Source of the DNA: Actinomycetota bacterium
GTDB lineage: Bacteria > Actinomycetota > Actinomycetes > Streptosporangiales > Streptosporangiaceae
NCBI GenBank assembly: GCA_003140115.1
Contig: PLIQ01000410.1
Location: 1,972 to 21,575 of the forward strand
Length of the DNA stretch: 19,604 nucleotides
Reading direction: 5' to 3'
Under the pieces are notes generated by a model. The model saw only the letters and a program-made list of their open reading frames with translations, was not told the DNA's origin and did not search any database. Positions 1-7,544 of this stretch are shown here, piece by piece. The position numbers and the translations under genes are program-made. Every line of letters starts with the position of its first letter. The first letter of the stretch is position 1.

Positions 1-951
1 TCCTGGCGCCGGATCACCGCCTTCGTGCACGACCGGACCCGGGCGAAGATCGGCATCCAGCTCGGGCACTCCGGCCGCAAGGGCTCCACCCGGCTGATGT
101 GGGAGGGGATGGATGCCCCGCTGCCCGAGGGCAACTGGGAGGTCTGCGGACCGTCGCCGGTCCCGTATAAGGAGGGCAGCCAGACACCGCGCGAGCTGAC
201 CGCGGCGGAGCTGGCCGAGATCAAGGACCAGTTCGTCGCCGCGGCCCGGGCCGCAGCGACAGCCGGGTTCGACCTGCTCGAGCTGCACTGCGCGCACGGT
301 TACCTGCTGTCTTCGTTCCTGTCCCCGCTGACCAACCGGCGGACCGATCAGTACGGCGGGTCGCTGGCCGCGCGGCTCCGCTATCCGCTCGAGGTCTTCG
401 ACGCCATCCGCGCGGTGTGGCCGGGAGAGCGGCCGATGACGGTACGGATCTCCGCCACCGACTGGCACCCGGACGGTCTGGACATCGACGACACGATCGA
501 GATCGCCCGGGCGTTCGCCGAGCACGGCGCGGCCGGCATCGACGTGTCGACGGGGCAGGTCGTCAGCGACGAGAAGCCCGCGTTCGGCCGCAGCTATCAG
601 ACGCCGTACGCGGACCGGATCCGGAACGAGATCGGCACCAAGTACGGCGTCGCGGTGATCGCGGTCGGCGCGATCTCGTCCTACGACGACGTGAACTCGA
701 TCATCCTGGCGGGCCGGGCCGATCTGTGCGCGCTCGGCCGGACCCACCTGTACGACCCGCAGTGGACGCTGCACGCCGCCGCCGAGCAGGAGTATGCCGG
801 ACCGGGCGCGGTCTGGCCCGATCCGTTCGCCGCGGGCCGCCGCCGGCCCCAGGGCGGGCGCACGGATGGCCCGAAACCCCGGCTCGAGCTGATCAGGGCC
901 GGGACGCCGCGCACTGCGCACGCCCGATGGCGCCCGGGAGTCGCCTCATAA
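1..951 (+). CDS. Old Yellow Enzyme-type FMN oxidoreductase domain, 5'-truncated (probable C-terminal half of a 2-aminobenzoyl-CoA/salicylyl-CoA monooxygenase-reductase)
   Basis: The reading frame is open from base 1, so the gene begins upstream of the window. The GTG at 25 is only an internal valine. The visible 316 residues form an OYE TIM barrel: a GIQLGHSGRKG strand near the start, the substrate-pocket ELHCAHGYLLSSFLSP segment with histidines at visible residues 96 and 99, the NRRTDQYGGS loop, and a late FMN phosphate-binding stretch (AVGAISSYDDVNSIILAGRAD). The ending (YDPQWTLHAAAEQEY, then a WPDPF segment) resembles the tail of bifunctional salicylyl-CoA 5-hydroxylase or 2-aminobenzoyl-CoA monooxygenase/reductase, in which an N-terminal FAD monooxygenase is fused to an OYE domain. 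The nearby 2-aminobenzoate-type CoA ligase supports that reading. A stand-alone NADH:flavin oxidoreductase cannot be excluded because the N-terminus is missing. OYE membership is sure; the fusion is inferred. Confidence 0.85.
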   Translation, partial: SWRRITAFVHDRTRAKIGIQLGHSGRKGSTRLMWEGMDAPLPEGNWEVCGPSPVPYKEGSQTPRELTAAELAEIKDQFVAAARAAATAGFDLLELHCAHGYLLSSFLSPLTNRRTDQYGGSLAARLRYPLEVFDAIRAVWPGERPMTVRISATDWHPDGLDIDDTIEIARAFAEHGAAGIDVSTGQVVSDEKPAFGRSYQTPYADRIRNEIGTKYGVAVIAVGAISSYDDVNSIILAGRADLCALGRTHLYDPQWTLHAAAEQEYAGPGAVWPDPFAAGRRRPQGGRTDGPKPRLELIRAGTPRTAHARWRPGVAS

Positions 952-953
952 CC

Positions 954-1063
954 GCGTTCGTGCTGACGGAGGAGCAGCGGACGCTGCGCAGGGCCACCTG
1001 CTCGAGCACCTGTACCGCGAGGTGCTGACGTGGGACAACAGGGACACACCGGGACTGGCGTAA
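954..1063 (+). pseudogene. Possible frame-broken remnant, start resembling an acyl-CoA dehydrogenase N-terminus
   Basis: Just after the OYE stop, one frame (from a possible ATG at 927) reads AFVLTEEQRTLR at about 954-989, which resembles the F-x-LTEEQ-x-LR opening of many acyl-CoA dehydrogenases. That frame ends at 1028 in low-quality sequence. From about 989 the +2 frame instead reads a coding-like tail (QGHLLEHLYREVLTW...) with almost only G or C in third positions, ending at TAA 1061-1063 and with no start codon of its own. The simplest reading is a gene reduced by deletion or frameshift to its two ends. The tail is not recognised as acyl-CoA dehydrogenase. A chance open frame in GC-rich DNA is a real alternative. 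Confidence 0.3.
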
Positions 1064-1113
1064 CATAAAGTAAGGACCACACTACTTTTGGTCATCATCG
1101 GGGGGGCTGCCAG

Positions 1114-3153
1114 ATGAGATCACGGCAAGCGTATTCAGCGCCACCCGGGGTGGACCAGCCGCGCGGGCTCCGGAAGTGGTGGCTCAACCGGTCCTTGCGG
1201 GCGAAGGGCCGGATCGTGGTCGCGGTGCCGCTGATCGCCCTGATGGCCATGACCTCGGCGAACCTGGTGCTCCAGCACAGTGAGAGCCATGAACGCAACG
1301 TCAGCACAGCCGCCCGGTCTCTGGCCAGCGCGGCCAGCCAGGTTCTCGCCGATTCGGTGAACGCGGAAACGGGTATCCGCGGCTACGGCATGAGCCGCGA
1401 CCCGCTCTTCCTGGCCCCTTACAACCTGACTCTGACGCGAATCGCCGCCGAGCGCAGGTCGTTGCGGAAAGCGGCCGTCATAGAAGGTGTCGGCAGCCAG
1501 GAGCGGGCCGTGGACGCTACCACGGGCAAGGAGCTGTCCGAGCTAGCGCAGCTACGTTCGGCTATCAGCCGCGGCGCCTCACCCGGGAGCCTCCTTCCGA
1601 CGCTGCAGAACCAGAAGACCACCATGGACCTGCTGCGCCGCCAGGTCGCCGATCTCGCCGCCGGTCCCACGGCCGAGGTTGCCGTCCTGCACAATAAGCT
1701 CACTGTGCTGCAGACGAGGACTGAATTGCTCGACATCGCCGGTCTCGCGCTAGCCGCGCTGGCCGGGCTAGCCGGCGTCGCCCTGTTCACCTCAGGCATC
1801 GCCCGCCGAGTCGAGAGCAATGCGGAGAACGCGCGCCGGCTGGGCGAGGGAGAGCCGCTGCAGCCGAGTGTCTATGCGGCTGATGAGATCGGCCGCGTGG
1901 CCGAGTCGCACCTCGTGGCCGAAGCGCTGCTGGCCAGACGGGCTGCGCAGCTGACGGCGGCCAGGGATGTGGCCGTGAAGGCTACCCAGGCGAAGAACAC
2001 GTTCCTGTCCAGCACGAGCCACGAGCTGCGAACCCCGCTGAACGCCATCCTCGGCTTCGCGCAGCTCCTCCAGATGTCCGACCTCAGCGACGAAGACAGC
2101 GACGGCATCGATCGGATACTCAGTGCCGGGCACCATCTGCTCGCGCTGATCAACGAGCTCATTGACATCGCCCGGATCGAATCCGGTGACCTGAGCCTTT
2201 CCCTGGAGCCGGTCCTGGTCGGTTCGGTCATCGAGGAGATCAGCGCGCTGATGGCCCCGATCGCCGCCGAACGCTCGATCCGGATCATCCAGCACTGCGC
2301 CCGGCCGGCCCTGGCGGTCCAGGCCGACCGGCAGCGGCTCTCCCAGGTCCTGGTCAACCTGATCTCCAACGCCGTCAAGTACAACCGCCGGGGCGGCACG
2401 ATTACGATCTCCTGCCACGAAGAGGGCACCGGCCAGGCCCGCATCATGGTCTCCGACACCGGACCGGGCATCTCGCCCGAAAACATCGAGCGCATTTTCA
2501 TCCCCTTCGAGCGCCTCGGCGCCGAACAGACCGCGGTCGAGGGCACCGGGATCGGGCTGCCCCTGGCCAGAGCCCTCGCCGACGCCATGTGCGGCCAGCT
2601 GACCGTATCGAGCGTCCTGGGCCAGGGCTCTGCTTTCACCCTCAGCCTGCCGCGCGCCCCGGACCTGGTCCACGTCCCGGTCCCCGGCCTCGCGCCGACC
2701 TCACGGGCGGCCGAGCCGCACGCCCCGGCCGGAGCCAGCCTCAGCATTCTCTACATCGAGGACAACCCGGCGAACGTCGAGGTGGTAGCCCGGTTCCTGA
2801 GGGGCAGGCCGAACACCAGGCTACTGTCCGAGGCATCTGGCCGGGCCGGCATCGAATGCGCCGTCCGGGACGTGCCCGACCTCATCCTGCTCGACCTGCA
2901 CCTGTCTGACCTGCACGGAGACCAGGTACTCGGCGAACTCAAGGCCGAACCCGCCACCGCCGCCATTCCCGTGGTGGTCCTTTCCGCCGACGCCTCCCGT
3001 GGCGTCATCCGCCGCCTGCTCGCCAGCGGCGCGTTCGCCTACCTCACCAAGCCCATCGAGCTCGCCGAACTCGGCGAGCTGATCGACACCTTCGCCGCCG
3101 CCCAAGGTCAGGACCAGCAGGCGCCGACCACCGTCCCGATCGCGCCAGCATGA
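1114..3153 (+). CDS. CHASE3-domain hybrid sensor histidine kinase with C-terminal receiver
   Basis: This 679-aa membrane kinase senses an unknown extracytoplasmic signal and phosphorylates its own receiver or a partner. Order of parts: a basic N-terminus; TM1 at about residues 33-53; a CHASE3-like extracellular helical domain at about 55-200 with the ETGIRGYGMSRD signature; TM2 at about 207-230; a degenerate HAMP/linker; HisKA with STSHELRTPLNAIL, phospho-acceptor His303; HATPase_c with the N box NLISNAVKYN (Asn419), DTGPGIS and GTGIGLPLARA; and a REC domain from about 548 with phospho-acceptor Asp594 (LILLDLHLSD) and Lys646 (LTKP). The ATG at 1114 follows a G-rich tract (1100-1106) about 7 bases away, a weak ribosome site. 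Its stop overlaps the next start (ATGA), so the two genes are translationally coupled. The gene lies between two aromatic-catabolism genes, but nothing in the sequence shows that it controls them. Confidence 0.93.
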   Translation: MRSRQAYSAPPGVDQPRGLRKWWLNRSLRAKGRIVVAVPLIALMAMTSANLVLQHSESHERNVSTAARSLASAASQVLADSVNAETGIRGYGMSRDPLFLAPYNLTLTRIAAERRSLRKAAVIEGVGSQERAVDATTGKELSELAQLRSAISRGASPGSLLPTLQNQKTTMDLLRRQVADLAAGPTAEVAVLHNKLTVLQTRTELLDIAGLALAALAGLAGVALFTSGIARRVESNAENARRLGEGEPLQPSVYAADEIGRVAESHLVAEALLARRAAQLTAARDVAVKATQAKNTFLSSTSHELRTPLNAILGFAQLLQMSDLSDEDSDGIDRILSAGHHLLALINELIDIARIESGDLSLSLEPVLVGSVIEEISALMAPIAAERSIRIIQHCARPALAVQADRQRLSQVLVNLISNAVKYNRRGGTITISCHEEGTGQARIMVSDTGPGISPENIERIFIPFERLGAEQTAVEGTGIGLPLARALADAMCGQLTVSSVLGQGSAFTLSLPRAPDLVHVPVPGLAPTSRAAEPHAPAGASLSILYIEDNPANVEVVARFLRGRPNTRLLSEASGRAGIECAVRDVPDLILLDLHLSDLHGDQVLGELKAEPATAAIPVVVLSADASRGVIRRLLASGAFAYLTKPIELAELGELIDTFAAAQGQDQQAPTTVPIAPA

Positions 3154-3599
3154 GCGACCCGGGCGCCGAGCGCTCTCTCGAGAGGTTTGTCCAGGAGCCT
3201 GCGGAGGGAAGCCCGGGGCACCACGTCATGATTTACATCGAGGACGACGAGGCCAACATCGCCTTGGTTGAAGCGCTACTCAGGCGCCGCCCTCGCATCG
3301 AGCTGCACGTGGCCATAAACGGCCGTGACGGCGTCCAGGCTGCCATCGCCAAACAGCCGGGCCTTATCCTGCTCGACAACCATCTCCCCGACGCGACCGG
3401 CAGCGAAATCCTGCGCGAGCTCACCTCCGCGACGGCTACCGCCGGGATCCCCGTGGTCGTCCTCAGCAGCGACTCCGGCGAGATCATCGATCAGCTGCTA
3501 GCCAGCGGAGCCGCCGAGTCTGTCCCGAAGCCATTCGATATTCACCAGTTCATGGCCATACTCGACCGCTACCTTCCCGACGACCCAGAAAGTAGATAG
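3150..3599 (+). CDS. Single-domain response regulator (REC only), coupled to the hybrid kinase
   Basis: This is a 149-aa CheY-like receiver with no output domain. An N-terminal extension of about 26 residues precedes the first strand (VMIYIEDDEAN; acidic pocket Asp32/Asp33). The phospho-acceptor is Asp76 (LILLDNHLPD), the switch Ser is Ser106 (VVVLSSD) and the conserved Lys is Lys127 (VPKPFD). ATG 3150 overlaps the kinase stop as ATGA. An internal Met27 would give a minimal receiver but lacks this coupling. It is clearly related to the receiver fused to the upstream kinase (shared IED-N-ANV/I, LILLD and IPVVVLS elements), so the pair may form a branched phosphorelay or a phosphate sink. With no DNA-binding domain, its output must be a protein partner, which is not identifiable here. 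Confidence 0.92.
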   Translation: MSDPGAERSLERFVQEPAEGSPGHHVMIYIEDDEANIALVEALLRRRPRIELHVAINGRDGVQAAIAKQPGLILLDNHLPDATGSEILRELTSATATAGIPVVVLSSDSGEIIDQLLASGAAESVPKPFDIHQFMAILDRYLPDDPESR

Positions 3600-3654
3600 C
3601 CCGCACCAGCTTCGCTGCCTGGTAAGTCCGCCCAGGGGTGTGGGACGGTCCGGT

Positions 3655-4077
3655 TCAGTCCAGGCCCCAGGCCGTCCAGCCCGACGGCGGAGTTCCGGGG
3701 GTGATGGCCAGCAGCACCCGGCCCTCCGCTTCCAGGGCCTGCAGGTGCTCCTGGTCAGCCAGGATCTTCATCCCGTGCTTTTCCCGGATGGCGCGGAAGC
3801 GGGGCAGTTCGGCGGCGATGTCCTCGCGGATCTCGACCGTGGCCGGGACCAGCACGGCGCGAAAGCCGGTGGGGTCGTCGATGAGCAGCTGAGCCCGCGG
3901 GTCCCGCCGGAAGATCGCGTACTTCGCGCGGCTCCGGGTGGTCGAGACGTAGAAGCGCTCGCCGTCCCAGTAGAACCAGTTGGGGCTCAGCTGCGGGCGC
4001 CCGTCGCGGCGGATCCCGGCCAGGACGACGTTGCGCGGTTCGGCGAGGAACGCCTCGAGCTTCTCGGTCGATGCCAT
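3655..4077 (-). CDS. PPOX-class F420-dependent oxidoreductase family protein
   Basis: This is a 140-aa split-barrel flavin/F420-binding protein of the pyridoxamine 5'-phosphate oxidase-like superfamily, normal length for the F420-dependent PPOX class. Supporting segments are RNVVLAGIRRDGRPQLSPNWFYWDGERFYVSTT (read in parts: the GRPQLSP strand-turn and the WFYWDG-FYVST strands), then RSRAKYAIFRRDPRAQLLIDDP, the usual core where the cofactor phosphate sits. The substrate is unknown; relatives reduce or oxidise varied small molecules with F420 or FMN. It lies convergent to the response regulator (55 bases between stops) and divergent from the CoA ligase, sharing a 125-base gap with it. The start is the ATG at 4077. 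The family is typical of actinobacteria. Confidence 0.9.
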   Translation of the reverse strand: MASTEKLEAFLAEPRNVVLAGIRRDGRPQLSPNWFYWDGERFYVSTTRSRAKYAIFRRDPRAQLLIDDPTGFRAVLVPATVEIREDIAAELPRFRAIREKHGMKILADQEHLQALEAEGRVLLAITPGTPPSGWTAWGLD

Positions 4078-4202
4078 GCCCGCAGGTTATCGGGCAACTG
4101 GCGGCACTCACACGGCCGCGAGACTGGCGGCCGGCGGTGATCGCGGCGTGGAAAGGTAAATACTGGACTTCTACCCAACGGGACACAAGGAAGTGCGGCC
4201 AG

Positions 4203-5828
4203 ATGCGGCTCTCCCCTTCGGCGCATGTCGACACCTTCTGCCGTGACCGGCTGCCACCGCAGGATCAGTGGCCGGAGTTCCTCTACGACCTCCCCCAGCT
4301 CAGGTACCCCGAGCGGCTGAACTGCGCCGCGGAGTTGCTCGACGCGACCGCCGCCCGCGAAGGATCCGGCCGGCCCTGCCTGCGCTCCGCCACGCAGACC
4401 TGGACCTACGGCGAGACGGTCCGCCGGACCAACCAGCTCGCCCAGGTGCTGACCGAGGACTTTGGGCTCCAGCCGGGCAACCGGGTCCTGCTCCGCGGCC
4501 CGAACAATCCCTGGCTCGCGGCGGCCTGGCTGGCCGTCGTCAAGGCCGGCGGGGTGACCGTCACCACCATGGCCCTGCTGCGCCCGAAGGAGATCGCTAC
4601 CATCACCGGGCTGACCGAGCCGAGCCTGGCCATCTGCGACCACCGCTTCGCCGAGGATCTGGCCGCGGGCGCGCCCTCGCTCACCGCGCTGACCTACGGC
4701 GGCGACGGGCCCGATGACCTGGCCGCGCGCTGCGCGGCCAAGGACGGCGCGTTCACCCCGGTGCTCACCGCGGCCGACGACGTGGCCATGCTCGCGTCGA
4801 CCTCCGGGACGACCGGTCAGCCTAAGGTGGCCGTGCACTTCCACCGGGACGTGCTGGCCACCTGCGACACCTTCTCCCACTACCTGATCAAGCCGCGCCG
4901 CGACGATGTGTTCACCGGGACTCCGCCGCTCGGCTTCACCTACGGTCTGGGCGGGCTGCTGCTGTACCCGCTCCGGGCGGGCGCGTCCACGCTGCTCATC
5001 GAGCGCGCCACTCCGGTCGAGCTGGCCGACGCGATCGCGGCCCACGGGGTCACCGTGCTGAGCACCGCCCCCACCGCGTACCGGGCCATGCTGGCCGCGG
5101 GGAAGGCCTCCTCGCTGAAGAACCTCCGCCGCTGCATCTCGGCCGGAGAACACCTACCCAAGTCGGTGTGGGAGGAGTTCCGCGAGACCTCCGGCATCGC
5201 GATCATCGACGGCATCGGCTCGACCGAGATGCTGCACATCTTCATCGGCGCGGCCGACGGGGACATCCGCCCGGGCGCCACGGGCCGGGCCGTCCCCGGC
5301 TACCGCGCGACGATCCTGGACCCCGACGGTGCCGAGGTAACCGACGGGCAGCCCGGCCTGCTCGCGGTCAAGGGCCCGACCGGCTGCCGCTACCTGTCGG
5401 ACCCGCGCCAGCGGGTCTACGTGCAGGACGGCTGGAACATCACCGGCGACACCTATACCCGCGACGCCGACGGCTACTACTGGTACCAGGCCCGCAGCGA
5501 CGACATGATCATCTCGGCCGGCTACAACATCGCCGGGCCCGAGGTGGAAGAGGCGCTGCTGGGTCATCCGGATGTGCTCGAGGTGGCCGTGATCGGCGCG
5601 CCGGACGACGACCGGGGCATGATCGTCCAGGCCTTCGTGGTGTTGCGCGAGGGAATGCCCGCGAGCCAGGACAAGGCCGCCGAGCTGCAGGAGTTCGCCA
5701 AGCGGTCCATCGCCCCGTACAAGTACCCGCGCGTAGTCGAGTTCGTCGCCGAACTGCCCAAGACCATCAGCGGCAAGACTCAGCGCTACCGCCTGCGCCA
5801 GCTCGCGGAGGAGAGGCTCCGGGCCTGA
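4203..5828 (+). CDS. 2-aminobenzoate-CoA ligase / benzoate-CoA ligase family protein (AMP-forming)
   Basis: This 541-aa cytoplasmic ANL-superfamily enzyme would activate an aromatic acid to its CoA thioester through an acyl-adenylate. It shows the P-loop-like A3 motif TSGTTGQPK at residues 200-208, the ISAGEHLP and DGIGSTEMLHIF region that shapes the carboxylate/aryl pocket, the hinge GWNITGDTYTRDADGYYWYQARSDD, and the catalytic A10 lysine in TISGKTQR (Lys525). The ATG at 4203 is chosen because AAGGAAG (4187-4193) lies 9 bases before it and MRLSPSAHVDTF matches how this family begins. An in-frame ATG at 4071 would overlap the divergent PPOX gene and adds an atypical N-terminus. With the OYE-type domain at the window start, it suggests an anthranilate- or salicylate-CoA route. 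The exact substrate is inferred. Confidence 0.9.
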   Translation: MRLSPSAHVDTFCRDRLPPQDQWPEFLYDLPQLRYPERLNCAAELLDATAAREGSGRPCLRSATQTWTYGETVRRTNQLAQVLTEDFGLQPGNRVLLRGPNNPWLAAAWLAVVKAGGVTVTTMALLRPKEIATITGLTEPSLAICDHRFAEDLAAGAPSLTALTYGGDGPDDLAARCAAKDGAFTPVLTAADDVAMLASTSGTTGQPKVAVHFHRDVLATCDTFSHYLIKPRRDDVFTGTPPLGFTYGLGGLLLYPLRAGASTLLIERATPVELADAIAAHGVTVLSTAPTAYRAMLAAGKASSLKNLRRCISAGEHLPKSVWEEFRETSGIAIIDGIGSTEMLHIFIGAADGDIRPGATGRAVPGYRATILDPDGAEVTDGQPGLLAVKGPTGCRYLSDPRQRVYVQDGWNITGDTYTRDADGYYWYQARSDDMIISAGYNIAGPEVEEALLGHPDVLEVAVIGAPDDDRGMIVQAFVVLREGMPASQDKAAELQEFAKRSIAPYKYPRVVEFVAELPKTISGKTQRYRLRQLAEERLRA

Positions 5829-5837
5829 GCGCGATGA

Positions 5838-5882
5838 ACCACGGCCGTTCGGCAGAAGAGATTTTGACCGAACGGCCCTGGT
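5838..5882. terminator. Strong hairpin after the CoA ligase
   Basis: A perfect 10-bp inverted repeat GGCCGTTCGG (5843-5852) and CCGAACGGCC (5868-5877) is separated by a 15-base loop. After one C/C mismatch, four more outer pairs (ACCA/TGGT) extend the stem. It starts 10 bases after the ligase stop and lies just beyond the 3' end of the opposite-strand small gene, so it can stop transcription both ways. There is no long T tract, as is common for actinobacterial terminators. Confidence 0.75.
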
Positions 5883-5908
5883 GCGCGCGGTCCGGACAAA
5901 GCGCGAGC

Positions 5909-6106
5909 TCAGCCGCTGGGTTTGGGGGTGGAGCAGGAGATCTTGGGGTCCAGGCCGACGTAGTTCAGCGGGCCCGCGGCGATCGTGACGGCGATCGTCG
6001 CCCCGTCGGTGCAGCCGGGTTTGGCGGCGTCGTAGTACCCGCGCTGACCGGCCGCGGCGGCGCCGATGATCAGCCACACGACCAGGATCAGCGTGCCCTT
6101 GCTCAT
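5909..6106 (-). CDS. Small secreted or membrane-anchored protein with two cysteines
   Basis: This is a 65-aa protein with one N-terminal hydrophobic helix (about residues 5-20, TLILVVWLIIGAAAAG) after a short MSKG leader, then an external tail with Cys32 and Cys58 that could form one disulfide. The ATG at 6106 has a very good ribosome site, GGAGGAG, about 5-6 bases upstream, which makes it a real gene despite its size. It resembles small uncharacterised actinobacterial proteins with a QRGYY-like motif after the helix. Function is unknown. It is divergent from the PAP2-like gene and convergent with the CoA ligase, with the hairpin between. Confidence 0.75.
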   Translation of the reverse strand: MSKGTLILVVWLIIGAAAAGQRGYYDAAKPGCTDGATIAVTIAAGPLNYVGLDPKISCSTPKPSG

Positions 6107-6225
6107 ATCTCCTCCGCCAGCCGGGGCCTACCAGACCCGGCCATATGCCTGCAAATAGTAGCTTGTCGGTCCGGTCAGGGGGCTGCGGCACGCCGGTCAG
6201 GAGCGCGGGACGGTACCGTCTGGTC

Positions 6226-6855
6226 ATGGTCGCTCGTCAAGCCGCACAGGTATGGGCCAGGCGGTGCACCTACTGGCTGGAGCCGAAGAACTGGCTGATC
6301 GTCACGGTGGTCGCGATCGGCTGGCACGCCGACGGGGGCGCGGGGATCGGCTGGGGGCTGCTGGCCGCGCTGTTCACCGCCGTGCTGCCGACCTTGTTCA
6401 TCTCCTACGGCGTCCGCCACGGCCGGTGGAGCGACCGGAACGTGGGCGCGCGGCGTCCGCGGCTGCTGGTGCTGGCCTTTATCACCGCGTCGGTCGCGGC
6501 CGGGCTGATCTTGCTGCTGGTGCTGGGCGCGCCGCCCCTGCTGACCGGCTACCTGGCCCTGATGCTGGCCAGCATCGCGGTGCTGGCGGCCATCACCGCG
6601 GTGTGGAAGATCTCCATTCACTGCGCGGTGGCGGCCGGCTCGGTGACCGTCCTGGTTTTGATGTACGGGCCGCTGCTGCTGCCCGGGTACCTGCTGGTGG
6701 CGCTGCTCGGCTGGTCGCGGGTGACAGTGCAGGACCACAGCGTGGCCCAGGTCGTAGCCGGCTCCGTGCTCGGCGCGGGTGCGGCCGCGCTGGCTTATGC
6801 GTTGCTGGTCGCGTTAACGGCAGTGGCCGGGGCGGGCACCTGCATCCGGCGGTAA
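6226..6855 (+). CDS. PAP2-superfamily-like integral membrane protein
   Basis: This protein of about 209 aa has five or six predicted TM segments. The C-terminal half carries the pattern of actinobacterial PAP2-like proteins: KISIHCAVAAG in place of the classical PSGH block, and GWSRVTVQDHSVAQVVAGSVLGA, matching SR-x5-H-x3-(D/Q)-x3-G with His present and the usual Asp replaced by Gln. A lipid-phosphate phosphatase role is possible, but the altered motifs make activity uncertain. I chose ATG 6226 (MVARQAAQVW); an in-frame ATG at 6145 would add 27 non-membrane residues. Neither has a clear ribosome site. The last 61 bases overlap the 3' end of the opposite-strand DUF998 gene. Confidence 0.72.
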   Translation: MVARQAAQVWARRCTYWLEPKNWLIVTVVAIGWHADGGAGIGWGLLAALFTAVLPTLFISYGVRHGRWSDRNVGARRPRLLVLAFITASVAAGLILLLVLGAPPLLTGYLALMLASIAVLAAITAVWKISIHCAVAAGSVTVLVLMYGPLLLPGYLLVALLGWSRVTVQDHSVAQVVAGSVLGAGAAALAYALLVALTAVAGAGTCIRR

Positions 6856-7421
6856 CAGGACAGCACCACCGCCAGCGGCCAGACCGCCTGGGCGGTGCCT
6901 AGCACCCGCTCGGCCAGCCCGACCTGCCCGCCTGCCATGATCAGCTCGGCGCCGAACCAGGCGAGCAGGGCGAACCCCACCGCCACGGCCCCGGCCGCCA
7001 CCGCGGGCCGAAGACCCCACGGCACCGCGGTCCCGCGCCGCGCGGCCGCGACGGGCCAGGTCGTCAGCCCCGCGAACCCGATCGTGGCCCAGACGAAGTG
7101 CGGGACCGAGCCGAAGCCGCCGGCATGCTCCGGGTTCGCCGCCACCAAGATGCCCGCGACGCCGGCCAGGATCATGACCATCCGGCCGGGGACCCGGGCC
7201 GGCCGCAGGGCCAGCGCGGTGCCGATGTAGCAGACGCCGAGCAGCACGAACACCAGGGACATGACCCACCGGTCGGTCGCGCCCACCGCGGCCAGATCGC
7301 TGATCGTGTCGGCCACCGGGTCGAAATGGGGCTGCAGCCCGGCGGCCACGATCGACCCTCCGAGCAATACGACCGGCGCCGCGGCCGATGAGATCACACC
7401 CCACCAAGGGACGCTCCGCAT
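6795..7421 (-). CDS. DUF998 family membrane protein
   Basis: This 208-aa protein has about six hydrophobic helices. The N-terminal half is typical of DUF998: a first helix followed by PHFDPVADTISDLAAVG, then DRWVMSLVFVLLG, a small-residue-rich helix, and the AANPEHAGGFGSVPHFVWATIGF segment with conserved His and Pro. The function of the family is unknown. The ATG at 7421 is adopted. Upstream the sequence is relatively AT-rich (GTTATTTACC on the coding strand) with no ribosome site, which suggests a leaderless or near-leaderless transcript. It overlaps the PAP2-like gene tail-to-tail by 61 bases and is divergent from the EamA transporter. Confidence 0.85.
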   Translation of the reverse strand: MRSVPWWGVISSAAAPVVLLGGSIVAAGLQPHFDPVADTISDLAAVGATDRWVMSLVFVLLGVCYIGTALALRPARVPGRMVMILAGVAGILVAANPEHAGGFGSVPHFVWATIGFAGLTTWPVAAARRGTAVPWGLRPAVAAGAVAVGFALLAWFGAELIMAGGQVGLAERVLGTAQAVWPLAVVLSCYRRMQVPAPATAVNATSNA

Positions 7422-7515
7422 GACACAACGGTAAATAACGCCCCTTCGGCGTGTCCAGCCGGCTTGCTGTGGTCAGGCCCTGCTCCTCTCGCGGCGGGGA
7501 CGCTGGGTGGTGCTG

Positions 7516-7521
7516 TATAAA
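7516..7521 (+). promoter_or_regulatory. Candidate -10 box TATAAA before the EamA gene
   Basis: TATAAA matches the actinobacterial -10 consensus at five of six positions and stands out in this GC-rich sequence. It would place the start of transcription about 15-20 bases before the GTG at 7545. No good -35 box is visible. Confidence 0.4.
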
Positions 7522-7544
7522 ACGATTACGGCAGGCTTGGCTTC

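Noticed and set aside
1872..2747. Long opposite-strand frames inside the histidine kinase gene
   Set aside because: These are GC-rich shadow frames. The plus strand has a complete, motif-bearing kinase over the same bases.
3987..5153. 388-aa minus-strand frame across the CoA ligase
   Set aside because: It is low-complexity antisense sequence. The ligase motifs and ribosome site establish the plus strand as coding.
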